The notes: generated by a model from the sequence alone, not told the origin. A stretch of DNA of 45,421 nucleotides from JADHUC01 sp964617665 (GCA_964617665.1 CAZUAH010000043.1:1-45421); one strand, 5' to 3'. Shown: positions 25,195-34,803, counted from the stretch's first letter. Made by a program: numbers and translations.

Positions 25195-25562
25195 GTCGAT
25201 TCTCCAATGGCCCGTTTGACCTGACTCACCACGCGTTCCGGATCGATGGGCTTTTCTATATAACCGTTGCAGCCAGCGGCCAGCATGCGCTCGCGATCGC
25301 CTGCCATGGCGTAGGAGGTCATGGCGATCACGGGAATATCGTGAGTCTCCGCGCAAGCTCGGAGCATGTCCAACACCTCGAATCCAGTGATATCCGGCAA
25401 CTGGATGTCGAGAATGACGAAATCCGGTTTGTTCTCTTTGGCGGAGTTGTATCCACCGTGTCCCGTTTCGGCTTTGATGACCTGATAGCCGTTGGTCTCC
25501 AAAACAAAGGAGATCAACTCCATGTTGTTATCATCATCCTCAATGATTAACACTCGGCTCAT
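25191..25562 (-). CDS. Single-domain response regulator (CheY/DivK-like)
   Basis: This is a 123-residue stand-alone receiver: acidic residues EDDD at 8-11, phospho-acceptor Asp52 in ILDIQLPDITG, switch Thr in MTSYAM, and Lys in EKPID. It has no output domain, so it acts by protein contact or as a phosphate shuttle. It overlaps the genes on both sides by four bases (ATGA), between the membrane kinase and the cytoplasmic kinase. That order suggests it passes phosphate between them in a relay; this is inferred from position. Confidence 0.93.
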   Translation of the reverse strand: MSRVLIIEDDDNNMELISFVLETNGYQVIKAETGHGGYNSAKENKPDFVILDIQLPDITGFEVLDMLRACAETHDIPVIAMTSYAMAGDRERMLAAGCNGYIEKPIDPERVVSQVKRAIGEST

Positions 25563-28186
25563 GGCACTTCTCCTTGAGCTCCGACCAAATCGTCGTCGCG
25601 CTTCAGGTGCTTGGGAATTCGCAATGTGAACGTGCTGCCCTTTCCCAGTTCGCTGTGCACGGCGACGCTCCCGCGGAGCAGATCCGTGGCAATCTTTCTG
25701 GTTAGATGTAGCCCTAGTCCGGCCCCTCCGGCTGGCACCCGCAAGTGGGAATCCAATCGCTCAAACGCCTCGAACACCTTGGGCATGTCCTCTTCGGCAA
25801 TCCCGATCCCTGTGTCGCTCACCGCGATCTCGATCTCCTCGCCCTCCACGCTTGCGCACAACGTAATTTCACCAGCTTCGGAATACTTGACCGCGTTGCT
25901 GAGGAAGTTCAGCAGACATTGGAGCAGACGTAGCCGGTCGGTGTAAAGCACACAGTCTTCCGGCACTGTCGCCGCGAGGCCAAGTCCCTTGTTTTCGGCC
26001 TGCGGGCGTACAGATTCAATCGCTTCGTCCACGACATCCGCCAGAACACACTCCGCGGGAAACAGGTCGATCCGGCCCGCTTCGATCTTCGAGATATCGA
26101 TGACGTCCGTGATCAGTTCCAGCAGGTGCTTTGCGGAACCGTACGAGCGGCTGAGATGATCCCGCTGTTTGTCGGTCAACTCGCCGGACATGCCCTGCAA
26201 GACGATCCCCGTAAACCCAATGATGGAATTCAGCGGCGTACGTAACTCGTGCGACATGGATGCGATGAACATGCTCTTGAGTTGATCGATCTGTTTGAGC
26301 CGTACGTTGGCCTCCTCCAGACGCCGATTCGAATTGGCCAACTCCGCTGTCCGCTCGTCCACGCGTTGTTCGAGTTCGTCGTGCGCCTTGCGCAGCTCTT
26401 GCGCCGCCCGCTTGATTTTCGTGATATCGCGACCTTCCGGCACGAGGTAGACCACATTGCCATCGTCGTCGTGAACCGGGCTCAACGAGAAGTCGAAGTC
26501 TCGAATCTCGCCGTCTGCTCTGGTATGGGGTGATTCGATCCGGACGAATTCACCCTTGGCAGCACGTTCAATTGCTCGCCGTATTTCGAGTTGCTGTGAA
26601 GGATCCCACCAGGGACTCTCCCAAAGATACCGCCCGATGACCTCCGATTCGTCGACACCGGCGAATTCCAGGGCCGTTTTGTTCGCAGCAAGAAGCCGGC
26701 CGTCAGCATCTAGCAGCCCCGTGAGTTGATGATGGTGGTTGAAGATCGCATTCAGCTTTCTTTCACTATCTCGCAGCTCCTTCTCCGCGCGTTTGCGATC
26801 GGTGATGTCACGTACGATGGTCATTAGCAGTTGCTCGCCTGCGATGTCAGCCAAGGTCAGCGTCACCTCGGTGTCAAACAGCGCCCCGTCCTTCGCGCGG
26901 CGCTTCCATTGGAGCAGCTGGGACACCCCCGCGAGGGCTGCCGTGGCCACCTCTGTGGCCTTTTCTGCGGATGAGCGCCCGTCCGCCTGCATCGTGGGTG
27001 AGAAGTCAACGGGCGAACAACCGAGGACCTCTTCGCGACGACAGCCGTACATTTCGGCCTGGCGTGCATTGCAGTCGACATAGCGAATTCCGTCTCCGAC
27101 TATCTTAACAAGGCCAATGCCATCGCCGGCGGACTCGAACAGCGTTCTGTACAGTCGCTCGCTGGCGGCAACCGCGTCCGCCGCCCGCTTGCGCTCGGTG
27201 ATATCACGCACGATCGCGAAAAGCTGATACTCGCCGGCAATCTCGAAGCGGTTCAGACCTACCTCGGCGTCGAAAGGACTACCGTCGTACCGACAATGCC
27301 GCCACTCGAAGAACTGAGGCCGCCCGGCATACGCCTTGGCAATCAATTCAAGGGCCTTCTCCCCGGAATCGGATCCGTCCGGCTGCTGGGGCGGCGAGAA
27401 TCGAAAGGGAGTCTCTTGGAGAATCTGCTCGAAGGTACAGTCGAACATCTCCAATGTCCGAGAATTGCACTCAATGAACCGATCGCCCTCCACGAGGAAG
27501 ACCGCGTCGTTGGCAGCTTCGAACAAAGAACGGTAGCGCTCCTCACTCGCTCGAAGGACCTCGTCCGCTTTCTTCTGTTCTGTGATATCCCGCGCTATCC
27601 CCTCCACCGCCAAGACCTTCCCGTCTTCGTCGAAAACGGGGATCTCGATCACATTCATCTGCCGAGTCGAGCCGTCTTTGTGTCGCACCTCGATCTCGTA
27701 CGGAGGCTGTCGCTCACCGCGAAGACTCGCCTCCGTATGACGGACGGCGTCGGTGTTCGCAACACTCTCCGTAAATGTCTCCGCGTAGTGTTTCGCGTAT
27801 TCATCTTGTGAGTAACCAAGAACATTCTCGACCGATGGACTCACGTAAGTAAACACGCCGTCCGCCCCATGTGAGAAAATGAGGTATTCCCGATCAAGCG
27901 ACTCAACCAACCGGCGGTATTTGGCCTCGCCTTCGCGCAACGCCGCCCAGACTCGCTGTTCTCTTGTGAAGGAGTGCCTGACCGCCACGCAGATCAGCAG
28001 ACTCATGATCGCCGTATACACGAGGCCCTTGTATGTCTGAAAGCCCGCCAACACTTCTTCAGTCGGCGCCAGACGTTCCGCCACGAAGTCCGAGCCAACA
28101 ATCCAAATTGTTGACGCAACCAAGAAAATGCAGGCAACCTTCAGTGCAGCCCACCAAGCCGCGTTCCCGTTGCGTGAGCCATTCAT
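25559..28186 (-). CDS. Membrane-bound multi-PAS sensor histidine kinase
   Basis: The 875-residue protein has two transmembrane helices near the N terminus (about 13-31 and 53-69) enclosing a short periplasmic loop. Four PAS domains follow (about 88-205, 212-330, 342-465 and 475-590), then a coiled coil (about 596-638), HisKA with His646 (MSHELRTPLNSIIGF) and a HATPase domain (NFLSNAVKYSEAG, DTGIGI, GAGLGLHL). The periplasmic loop is too short for a large sensor domain, so the PAS domains probably sense the signal. The start at 28186 has GGAG seven bases upstream. It is the first gene of a four-gene minus-strand unit whose members overlap by 4, 4 and 11 bases. PAS2, PAS3 and PAS4 are related to cassettes in the other kinases. 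Confidence 0.93.
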   Translation of the reverse strand: MNGSRNGNAAWWAALKVACIFLVASTIWIVGSDFVAERLAPTEEVLAGFQTYKGLVYTAIMSLLICVAVRHSFTREQRVWAALREGEAKYRRLVESLDREYLIFSHGADGVFTYVSPSVENVLGYSQDEYAKHYAETFTESVANTDAVRHTEASLRGERQPPYEIEVRHKDGSTRQMNVIEIPVFDEDGKVLAVEGIARDITEQKKADEVLRASEERYRSLFEAANDAVFLVEGDRFIECNSRTLEMFDCTFEQILQETPFRFSPPQQPDGSDSGEKALELIAKAYAGRPQFFEWRHCRYDGSPFDAEVGLNRFEIAGEYQLFAIVRDITERKRAADAVAASERLYRTLFESAGDGIGLVKIVGDGIRYVDCNARQAEMYGCRREEVLGCSPVDFSPTMQADGRSSAEKATEVATAALAGVSQLLQWKRRAKDGALFDTEVTLTLADIAGEQLLMTIVRDITDRKRAEKELRDSERKLNAIFNHHHQLTGLLDADGRLLAANKTALEFAGVDESEVIGRYLWESPWWDPSQQLEIRRAIERAAKGEFVRIESPHTRADGEIRDFDFSLSPVHDDDGNVVYLVPEGRDITKIKRAAQELRKAHDELEQRVDERTAELANSNRRLEEANVRLKQIDQLKSMFIASMSHELRTPLNSIIGFTGIVLQGMSGELTDKQRDHLSRSYGSAKHLLELITDVIDISKIEAGRIDLFPAECVLADVVDEAIESVRPQAENKGLGLAATVPEDCVLYTDRLRLLQCLLNFLSNAVKYSEAGEITLCASVEGEEIEIAVSDTGIGIAEEDMPKVFEAFERLDSHLRVPAGGAGLGLHLTRKIATDLLRGSVAVHSELGKGSTFTLRIPKHLKRDDDLVGAQGEVP

Positions 28187-28675
28187 CGCCAGTCTCCTAG
28201 TTCACAGATGAACCTGCTATCCTTACATCTGCTCGCGATTTCAACCCCATCATCACGTGCGTATCTGGTTATTTTCACGAAAGCCAAGTAAATCTGACTC
28301 CGACACCCACTTGGATCGTCGCCCCAGGGAGAAAGGAATGCTGTGTATCGTAAATATTCGAGGACGTACGTGGTACCCAGGGGCGCAGGCGGCATTCGGG
28401 TGGCGTGCGTTTTCGGACCGGGGACGGCGAGGCAAGATTGGCACTTCACGCTCCAGAACTTTCCATCGAATCGGGCTTTTCGTACACTGGGCGCCACACG
28501 TGTCGGAGTGCTTGCGATCCGCCGACAAATGGCTTTCGCGTCTTCAGTGTAGTCATCACGCTCCGCTGTGATGACATGCGCTCACGACAGAGCGTGACGA
28601 ACACTATTCCCGCGACTTCGATTTGTCGGCCGGACCCCGCGGGTTCGGGCTGGGTTACTAAACGAGGTAGGCCAC
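28187..28675. other. Divergent intergenic region
   Basis: About 489 bases between the start of the kinase operon (minus) and the start of the glycosidase-like gene (plus), so promoters in both directions are expected. Apart from the small palindrome at 28552-28575 nothing clear was found. Short open frames here have no ribosome-binding site or recognisable product. The three-part palindromic motif seen elsewhere is absent. Confidence 0.4.
28552..28575. repeat. Perfect palindrome GTCATCAC / GTGATGAC
   Basis: Eight-base perfect arms at 28552-28559 and 28568-28575 enclose GCTCCGCT. A related, weaker pair of GCTCAC/GCGTGAC strings follows directly. It lies about 100 bases before the glycosidase-like gene. 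It may be a REP-type element or an operator. Confidence 0.5.
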
Positions 28676-31600
28676 ATGATCGTCCGGAACACTCTATTCG
28701 GCGCAGTTTCCGCACTGTGTTTGACCGGCGCGGCACCGGCGGCTGACAGCCACGTGAACCTGCATAGCAAGAGCCTGGGGCGGGAGATTGTAGTCGTCGT
28801 ATCGAACCGAGCCGATGACCTCCAACAATACGCCGCCTCGGAGTTGGTCAGCCATGTCCAGCGTGTCACTGGCGTGAAACCTAAATGCATCAAAGTGGGT
28901 GACGCATCGGATGACACACTTCCAACCGATGCCAACTTTGTGGTGCTGGGCCGGGCGGATGAAGTTCCTGTACTGAAACGGCTGGCCGATGCCGACTTCT
29001 ACGAGTCCAACAACTCGGAGCAAGGGTATTCGCTGTGTATCGACACGAACCCTAAGCGACCAGAAGGCAACTATTGGCTAGTGGTGCTTGCTGGGGCCGA
29101 TCCTCGAGGTGTGCTGTATGCCGTCCGTGATTTCTGCCACTACCACTTCTACAAGGAAGCCGACGAGATCGTGCTTCGTCGGGCGCGAGTGTCGCTGGCT
29201 CCCGCGTTGAAGGTCCGGATGCTGTCTGAATCGGGCTGCAATCTATTCTCGGCGACGAACGACCACGAAGGCTTCATGCACAAGCCCAGTTTGAACCGCT
29301 TCAGCCGCGACGTGGTCTTCGACAAGCAGTACTTCGTCGACTGGCTCAGCGAATGGAAGGTTACCCACGTGAATTTCGTCTGGTCGAATTTCAGGGCCTA
29401 TCGACAAGCCGCCAAGGAATTCATTGCGTACTCGCATTCGCGCGGTGTGCGGGTCTTCGTCCATTACGTGCCCTACAGACCGGGACACGAGGATCCACCG
29501 CCGTCGATCACAAAGACGGAAATGGGCTCGGACAACGCAGCCGATTGTCCGCGAGATCCAGCGGTGCGCAAGTGGTACGTGGACCGCTTGACCGAGTTGA
29601 TCACTCAGGAGCCGCGCTTCGACGGCGCGATCATCGAATCGCCGTATCACGATGGCGTGTACTGCAGGTGCGAAACGTGCCAGGGCAAAAAGAACCCGTT
29701 TCCCGAGAATGTGCTTCTTGCCGAGATGACAGAAATCGTCCGCAAACACCGCCCTGACATGCCCATCGTGCGTGTCATGAAGCAACCCGTGCCGGACGTG
29801 GCCACTGCACGACGGCTCGCAGACGAACTGAAACCGCTGGAAGGCCCGCTCGATTGGCACGTAAACACCTTTCGCGACCGCGAGCACCGGAAACGCTGGC
29901 ACGACCTAGGTCCCAAGTTTGGCACGTATCTGAGGCTGTACCGTTCGGCCCTGAAAGGCGTCGATGTGCGTGCCGAAATCGACTTCCTGTACAACGATTT
30001 CCGCATGAGCGCCGAGCGGAACGTCCATGCCCACGGGTTCTGCTACCGTTTCTACGGCGGCCGGTATGGAAGTTTCCCGGTCCAGAAGGATCAGCTCATG
30101 TTGGAGGAGTATCCTGACCGCGGCGGCCCCTTGTCTCTGGCTCTGCTCGCCGAAGCAGCCTTCGATCCATTAGCAGACGCCGACGCTCGCCGCCACAGAA
30201 TCGAGCGTACGCTGGCCATCACGATTCCCGATTACCCCCAGAGTCGCCCCATGACTGCCGGGGACTTGAGCGGCCGGACGACAACAGATGGCACCGTAAA
30301 ACCCGTCGTGCAGAATCCCGCCTTCCATCCGGCCGAAACCAAGCTGTTTCGCTATCAGTACGGAATCCGTGAATCCATGTTCACGCTGGTGCAATCGTGT
30401 GTTGACTTCGACGACGACGGCCAACGTGAACTCGTCTACGGCTCGCGAACACACAAGACATGCCATTTGCTTCGTGCAGCGGATGGTACGGTTCTGTGGA
30501 GTACACCACTGCCGGGTCAGTGTCAGTCGATCTCGGCCCATGATCTGAACGGCGACAACCTGTACGAGATTCTGTTTTTGACGAGCGCTCCCGGCCGGCT
30601 GTACGTGCTCGATCACTCGGGTCAGATCGTTGAGCGCTGGGACGCGGGCGACTCGAAAGTTGGAAACACACCGGTAATCATCGACGCCGATCACGACGGC
30701 ATATTGGACGGCTATCTAGGGACACGTTCCAAATACCTGGTTCGTCTGAACATGCAGGAACTAACTCCCATCGCTCGACGGCCGAACTGGATTCAGTGTG
30801 GCTGCCATACCACGGCGATGGATGTGGACGGCGACGGACGCTGGGACCTGTTTGCAGGCTCCGGTGACGACAGAGGAGGAAAAGGCGTCTTGCACCGCTA
30901 CGATCCGATCACGCTGGATTCCGTCTGGTCGTACAAAACCGACGATAACGCATCGAGCGCCGATCCCGTGCTGGCTGATATCGACGGGGATGGCCGAGTC
31001 GAGATCATCAAGTCCGTGGACAACTACGCTGGCGACGAGGCTCACGACGCCGTCTATGCTTTCGAGAGCGATGGCACGTTGCTGTGGAAGGTAGAAGGAC
31101 TCAGTGGCGAAGACTCTCCCAACGTCGCCGACCTGGATGGTGACGGATCGGTTGAAATCGTCGGGATGACCTTCGGAAGCGAGGTCTACTGCCTTGATGC
31201 ACAGGGGCAATTCAAATGGCGAAGGGATTTGCGTCCGGAACTCGACGACAAGGCCCACGCATACATGACACCCATCCTCTGCGACCTCGATGGAAACCCT
31301 GGGCTGGAAATCTTGGCTATGACTAACGGTGGCTACTTCGACGGTCCTGGCGCTGGAAGCAACGGCGTGGTGTTTGCGCTCTCGTCGTCCGGTGACATCC
31401 TTGACCGCCTTGACGTGGGAGGGCCGAGGTACTGGGGCAAGGCGTTCTGCTGTAACATCGACGACGATCCATACCTGGAACTGGTCGTTTCCGGCAGCGG
31501 CGGATTGGACGTGATCCAGACGCGCGGTTTTGGACCTAATACCGAACACTTCCAGCGGCGTCGGGACTACCAGCGGCTAAGCGCGCTGCCTTGGGCCTAC

Positions 31601-31993
31601 GAGGATACGTATTTCATCTATCGCGGGCGAAAACAGTGCGTTACCAACGGCACCGACAACCTCGTGTTAGAGAAGACCGACGGCCGTTATCGCGATCAGG
31701 GGAGATTTGTGACTGAACTCCTAACGCTGCCACCCAGCGGATTCTTCAACCGCCTACGACACGATGCTCGGACGCCGCCCGGTACCACCCTCGAAGTAAA
31801 CATCCTGGATGGATCGGGAAACACGCTCATGAAACACGTGAAGAATGAGACTAAGATGCGGCTGGATCAAGCTGTGCGACTGGAATTCCTCTTCACCACG
31901 AACGACGTGTCGGTTAGTTCTATTCTGGATGCATACTCCCTCTCGTTCGACCGAACAGACACGTCAACTCCTCGCTCCGCCTCGGCGAAATGA
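28676..31993 (+). CDS. Secreted GH20/GH67-like glycosidase-type protein fused to an FG-GAP propeller
   Basis: The 1105-residue protein has a signal peptide (about 1-23). An alpha/beta domain (about 35-170) follows, like the N-terminal domain of GH20 and GH67 enzymes (YAASELVSHVQRVTG, YAVRDFCHYHF), and then a TIM-barrel-like region (about 190-530) with a CRCETC cysteine cluster like that of DUF4838-type proteins. From about 560 to 960 there are eight FG-GAP/VCBS-like repeats with calcium-loop motifs such as DVDGDGRWD, DIDGDGRVE and DLDGDGSVE. A beta-rich end (about 980-1105) may bind carbohydrate. It probably acts on glycans outside the cytoplasm. I could not assign the catalytic acids with certainty, so activity is inferred. 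The start has GAGG upstream. It is alone in its transcription unit. Confidence 0.8.
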   Translation: MIVRNTLFGAVSALCLTGAAPAADSHVNLHSKSLGREIVVVVSNRADDLQQYAASELVSHVQRVTGVKPKCIKVGDASDDTLPTDANFVVLGRADEVPVLKRLADADFYESNNSEQGYSLCIDTNPKRPEGNYWLVVLAGADPRGVLYAVRDFCHYHFYKEADEIVLRRARVSLAPALKVRMLSESGCNLFSATNDHEGFMHKPSLNRFSRDVVFDKQYFVDWLSEWKVTHVNFVWSNFRAYRQAAKEFIAYSHSRGVRVFVHYVPYRPGHEDPPPSITKTEMGSDNAADCPRDPAVRKWYVDRLTELITQEPRFDGAIIESPYHDGVYCRCETCQGKKNPFPENVLLAEMTEIVRKHRPDMPIVRVMKQPVPDVATARRLADELKPLEGPLDWHVNTFRDREHRKRWHDLGPKFGTYLRLYRSALKGVDVRAEIDFLYNDFRMSAERNVHAHGFCYRFYGGRYGSFPVQKDQLMLEEYPDRGGPLSLALLAEAAFDPLADADARRHRIERTLAITIPDYPQSRPMTAGDLSGRTTTDGTVKPVVQNPAFHPAETKLFRYQYGIRESMFTLVQSCVDFDDDGQRELVYGSRTHKTCHLLRAADGTVLWSTPLPGQCQSISAHDLNGDNLYEILFLTSAPGRLYVLDHSGQIVERWDAGDSKVGNTPVIIDADHDGILDGYLGTRSKYLVRLNMQELTPIARRPNWIQCGCHTTAMDVDGDGRWDLFAGSGDDRGGKGVLHRYDPITLDSVWSYKTDDNASSADPVLADIDGDGRVEIIKSVDNYAGDEAHDAVYAFESDGTLLWKVEGLSGEDSPNVADLDGDGSVEIVGMTFGSEVYCLDAQGQFKWRRDLRPELDDKAHAYMTPILCDLDGNPGLEILAMTNGGYFDGPGAGSNGVVFALSSSGDILDRLDVGGPRYWGKAFCCNIDDDPYLELVVSGSGGLDVIQTRGFGPNTEHFQRRRDYQRLSALPWAYEDTYFIYRGRKQCVTNGTDNLVLEKTDGRYRDQGRFVTELLTLPPSGFFNRLRHDARTPPGTTLEVNILDGSGNTLMKHVKNETKMRLDQAVRLEFLFTTNDVSVSSILDAYSLSFDRTDTSTPRSASAK

Positions 31994-32288
31994 CAGCCCG
32001 ATCGGGATTAGTCTGACAAATCTTGTGCTGAGACGCAGACTTGTGAATCAAGCACGCCCTATCGAGTTCGAGGGCTGATGGTTAGCACGAGCCTTCAGCA
32101 CCCCCAAATGGACGAAGAACGAACTCGATCAGGCCCTCGCACTTTGCCCATTCTCTGATCGGTCGCCGCACATATGGCCTCACGCCTGTTTTCTTGAGGC
32201 TCCGCCGACGGGTAAATGCTTATGAGGCTTGATGTTCCAATCAGCCCCTCAGATTCCAACTTCGCACGACGATGATGGGAGCCTTCAA

Positions 32289-34724
32289 ATGCACCGGACA
32301 AGACTCGGATCCCCTTGCAGGATAGTCGTCGCAGTACTCGCGCTCTGGCTGGTTTGCCTGGCTACTGACCACGCATCCGCCGCCAACGTCAGCGGCAATT
32401 GGTCGTCGAATCTTGGTTCCGTGAGTTTCCGACAGTCTGGCAACCAAGTCAGTGGGACGCTGCGTTATCCCAACGGCGCAACGGCATCCATCACTGGAGC
32501 CCTGCAAGGAAACACGCTCAGTTTCCGATTCATGATCGTGCCCGGTATCGGCGGCACTGGCTTTCTGTCCCTCTCGCCGGATGGTGACCGCTTGAGCGGT
32601 CGTTACACCGGCACAGGCGGCAAATCGGGCCCATTCAATCTGACACGCCGCGTCGCGATCGCTCGCCCGCCCGCCAACACTGCGCGAAGTAATCCACGAT
32701 CTAACGTCACGAATCCGCAACTGTCGGCTGCGGAACTCATGCAGCTGCTTTTTCCACCGGCAACCGAACAAGGGACGACGGTTCAACCCCGCTTGAATGT
32801 CGAAGGCATAACCACGTCGACGCGAACCGTTCCTTCGAAAGAGCAGTTGTCACAGTTTCCGATCAAGGACCTGCGAACGTTTCTGCAGCGCAGTGCCAAG
32901 GAACTGGAGAAGGATCTAAAGACGATTCGGACTGGCGATGCATGGCAAGAGGCGCTCCAAACGAAAACGCTCCAAGGTATCACCGCTGAGAATGAAAGCG
33001 AATTGCCGGACAACGAGACGCGGAAGCTGCTCAAGGAACTGCTGAAGAAATACGACGATATCGCCAAGAACTCCCAATACAAGAAGATCGCCAGCATGTT
33101 CGGCTTTCGAGCGGTACATGTGGCATTGGAGCCGTTCAGCGCAGAACCGGCCGAATATCATCGCAGTCAGCTTTCGCCAAGTCTTGCCGAGCTGAGTCGT
33201 TCGCTGGGGAAGTTGAACACCGGCGACGGATGGAAGAAACACCTGCAGACGGAAGAACTGGTGCGTTTGATCGATAAAACGACGGGCAGGACCGATCGAG
33301 AATCGCTCGCGATGATGAAGAAGATCCTCGCAACCTACGACGAGGCCAGCAAGGACTCGAAATACGAGAAGATCGTCAAGTTGGCCGGGTTCGCGATGAC
33401 TCACCAGCGTCTGGACAAATACGTCAAGGCTTCGTCCTCGCTGGCAAGCCGCAAGCTCCCCGCGAGATCTGGAAAAGACCGCGCGGCGATTGCGACGAAG
33501 TTCGAAACGTTGTTGGACTCGAAGAAGATGGAAAAGGCAAAGGAGGCGCTGCAAACCAAGATACTGCGTCAAATCGTGCTTATAAACCACGCGCGAGCCA
33601 ATCCGTCGGACGCTGCAATTTTGAAGGAAATCAGACGCCGCTTCGACGAATCGCGCAAGGACTCTGAGGCGAAAGAAGTGGTCCAATTGGCCGAGTTTGA
33701 AGAAACGCGAGAGATGGTCGACGAATACTTGAGTGACCTTGAGCTTGTGAATACCTTTCGCGCTCAGGTTGGCATGCAGATGCTATTGCCGGGATCGAAG
33801 GAGTGGAAGTCGACGGCCAGCAGCAAAGATCCGATGGGCACACTGAAACTGGCCGTTCCGGAAGAGGTCGTATTGATGCCGCTTGACAACGGTGACCCCG
33901 AAGAAGTCATGCTGTTACCGCTGAATGACGACGTCGAACCAGCCGAAGTAATGTTGCTTCCGCTGGACGACGAAGTCGAACCCGAGGAGACGACCCTGGT
34001 GCAGTTTTCTGACGTGACCGAAGCGAACAAGAACAGCGTATCGTCTTGGACAACTGCGTCGGTTTCCGCGGATTTGAATCGCTGGTCCGGATTCGTTTTC
34101 ATGCCCCGAATCGATCGTGTTGTTCCGGAGGAAGCGGCGGGGTACGAGCCGGGGTCAACCATCACCCTCGTTGGCCGATATTTCGCGGTTGAGCGGTCGC
34201 AGAACACGATTCAGATTATGAAGAGTCTGGCCGACGGGAGCGTTGGAGTCCTGGCCGATCTGAAGCCGTCGGTTGCGTCTACGGCGGGAACAGCGCTTGA
34301 GGTCGTTTTGCCCGATGACTTGAGCGCGACGCAGATGATTGTCCGCGTTATCGTCGACAAGGACGGCGAACCGCTGACCAGCAACCCGGTCGAGTTGAAC
34401 GTAAACACACCGCCGTCGGCTGCTCCGGCAATCACTGAGATCATCCCCAATCCCCAATCGCCCTTCAAGATGATAACCGTGGATGGCCGCAATTTCGGCG
34501 ATGCCGCGTTGGTCGAATTGTGGTTTCATCCCAAAACCCACCAGCCGTTGCCGACAACCGTGCAGGGGAGTCGCGTCGCGTATGCCCAAGTGCTCAGCGA
34601 CACGCAGTTGTATTTGCAGGTGCCCAATGGGCTGGATGCGGGCGATTATGTGGTCGCCTGCAACCGTGGCGGCCGGTTAAGCAACTGGGTTGATTTCGCG
34701 GTCATTCAGGCATCCGCCGATTAG
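32289..34724 (+). CDS. Secreted repeat protein with beta domain, helical repeats and two IPT/TIG-like domains
   Basis: About 811 residues. The ATG at 32289 is chosen because GGGAG lies seven bases upstream and a clear signal peptide follows (cleavage near HASA). A small beta domain (about 32-118; GNWSSNLGSVSF, QVSGTLRY, SGRYTG) comes first. Three related helical repeats of about 85-95 residues follow, each with an L-x-T-x-x-L core and an end like YDEASKDSKYEKIVKLAGF. A short acidic tandem repeat comes next (33856-34007). The C terminus has two beta-sandwich units like IPT/TIG domains (PRIDRVVPEEAAGYEPGS and PAITEIIPNP openings). The parts suggest a surface or periplasmic scaffold or adhesin. 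No enzyme motif was seen, and the function is unknown. Confidence 0.75.
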   Translation: MHRTRLGSPCRIVVAVLALWLVCLATDHASAANVSGNWSSNLGSVSFRQSGNQVSGTLRYPNGATASITGALQGNTLSFRFMIVPGIGGTGFLSLSPDGDRLSGRYTGTGGKSGPFNLTRRVAIARPPANTARSNPRSNVTNPQLSAAELMQLLFPPATEQGTTVQPRLNVEGITTSTRTVPSKEQLSQFPIKDLRTFLQRSAKELEKDLKTIRTGDAWQEALQTKTLQGITAENESELPDNETRKLLKELLKKYDDIAKNSQYKKIASMFGFRAVHVALEPFSAEPAEYHRSQLSPSLAELSRSLGKLNTGDGWKKHLQTEELVRLIDKTTGRTDRESLAMMKKILATYDEASKDSKYEKIVKLAGFAMTHQRLDKYVKASSSLASRKLPARSGKDRAAIATKFETLLDSKKMEKAKEALQTKILRQIVLINHARANPSDAAILKEIRRRFDESRKDSEAKEVVQLAEFEETREMVDEYLSDLELVNTFRAQVGMQMLLPGSKEWKSTASSKDPMGTLKLAVPEEVVLMPLDNGDPEEVMLLPLNDDVEPAEVMLLPLDDEVEPEETTLVQFSDVTEANKNSVSSWTTASVSADLNRWSGFVFMPRIDRVVPEEAAGYEPGSTITLVGRYFAVERSQNTIQIMKSLADGSVGVLADLKPSVASTAGTALEVVLPDDLSATQMIVRVIVDKDGEPLTSNPVELNVNTPPSAAPAITEIIPNPQSPFKMITVDGRNFGDAALVELWFHPKTHQPLPTTVQGSRVAYAQVLSDTQLYLQVPNGLDAGDYVVACNRGGRLSNWVDFAVIQASAD
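33856..34007 (+). repeat. Acidic 13-14-residue tandem repeat within the TIG-domain protein
   Basis: Four imperfect units of the form P-E-E-V-M-L-L-P-L-D-D-x-V-E lie in a row between the helical repeats and the TIG-like domains. The DNA of the two middle units is closely similar, so the repeat arose recently enough to see at base level. It could be a flexible or calcium-binding linker. Confidence 0.75.
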
Positions 34725-34803
34725 CATTGCCCATGAAATAGCGTCCCCATTGGATTTTGGTTCGTGAGCGTTGCTAGGAAGCCAAGAAGCTGAAGAACGA
34801 CTG

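Noticed and set aside
28183..28571. Several short open frames before the glycosidase-like gene
   Set aside because: They overlap each other on both strands, carry no domain or signal, and fit a divergent promoter region better.
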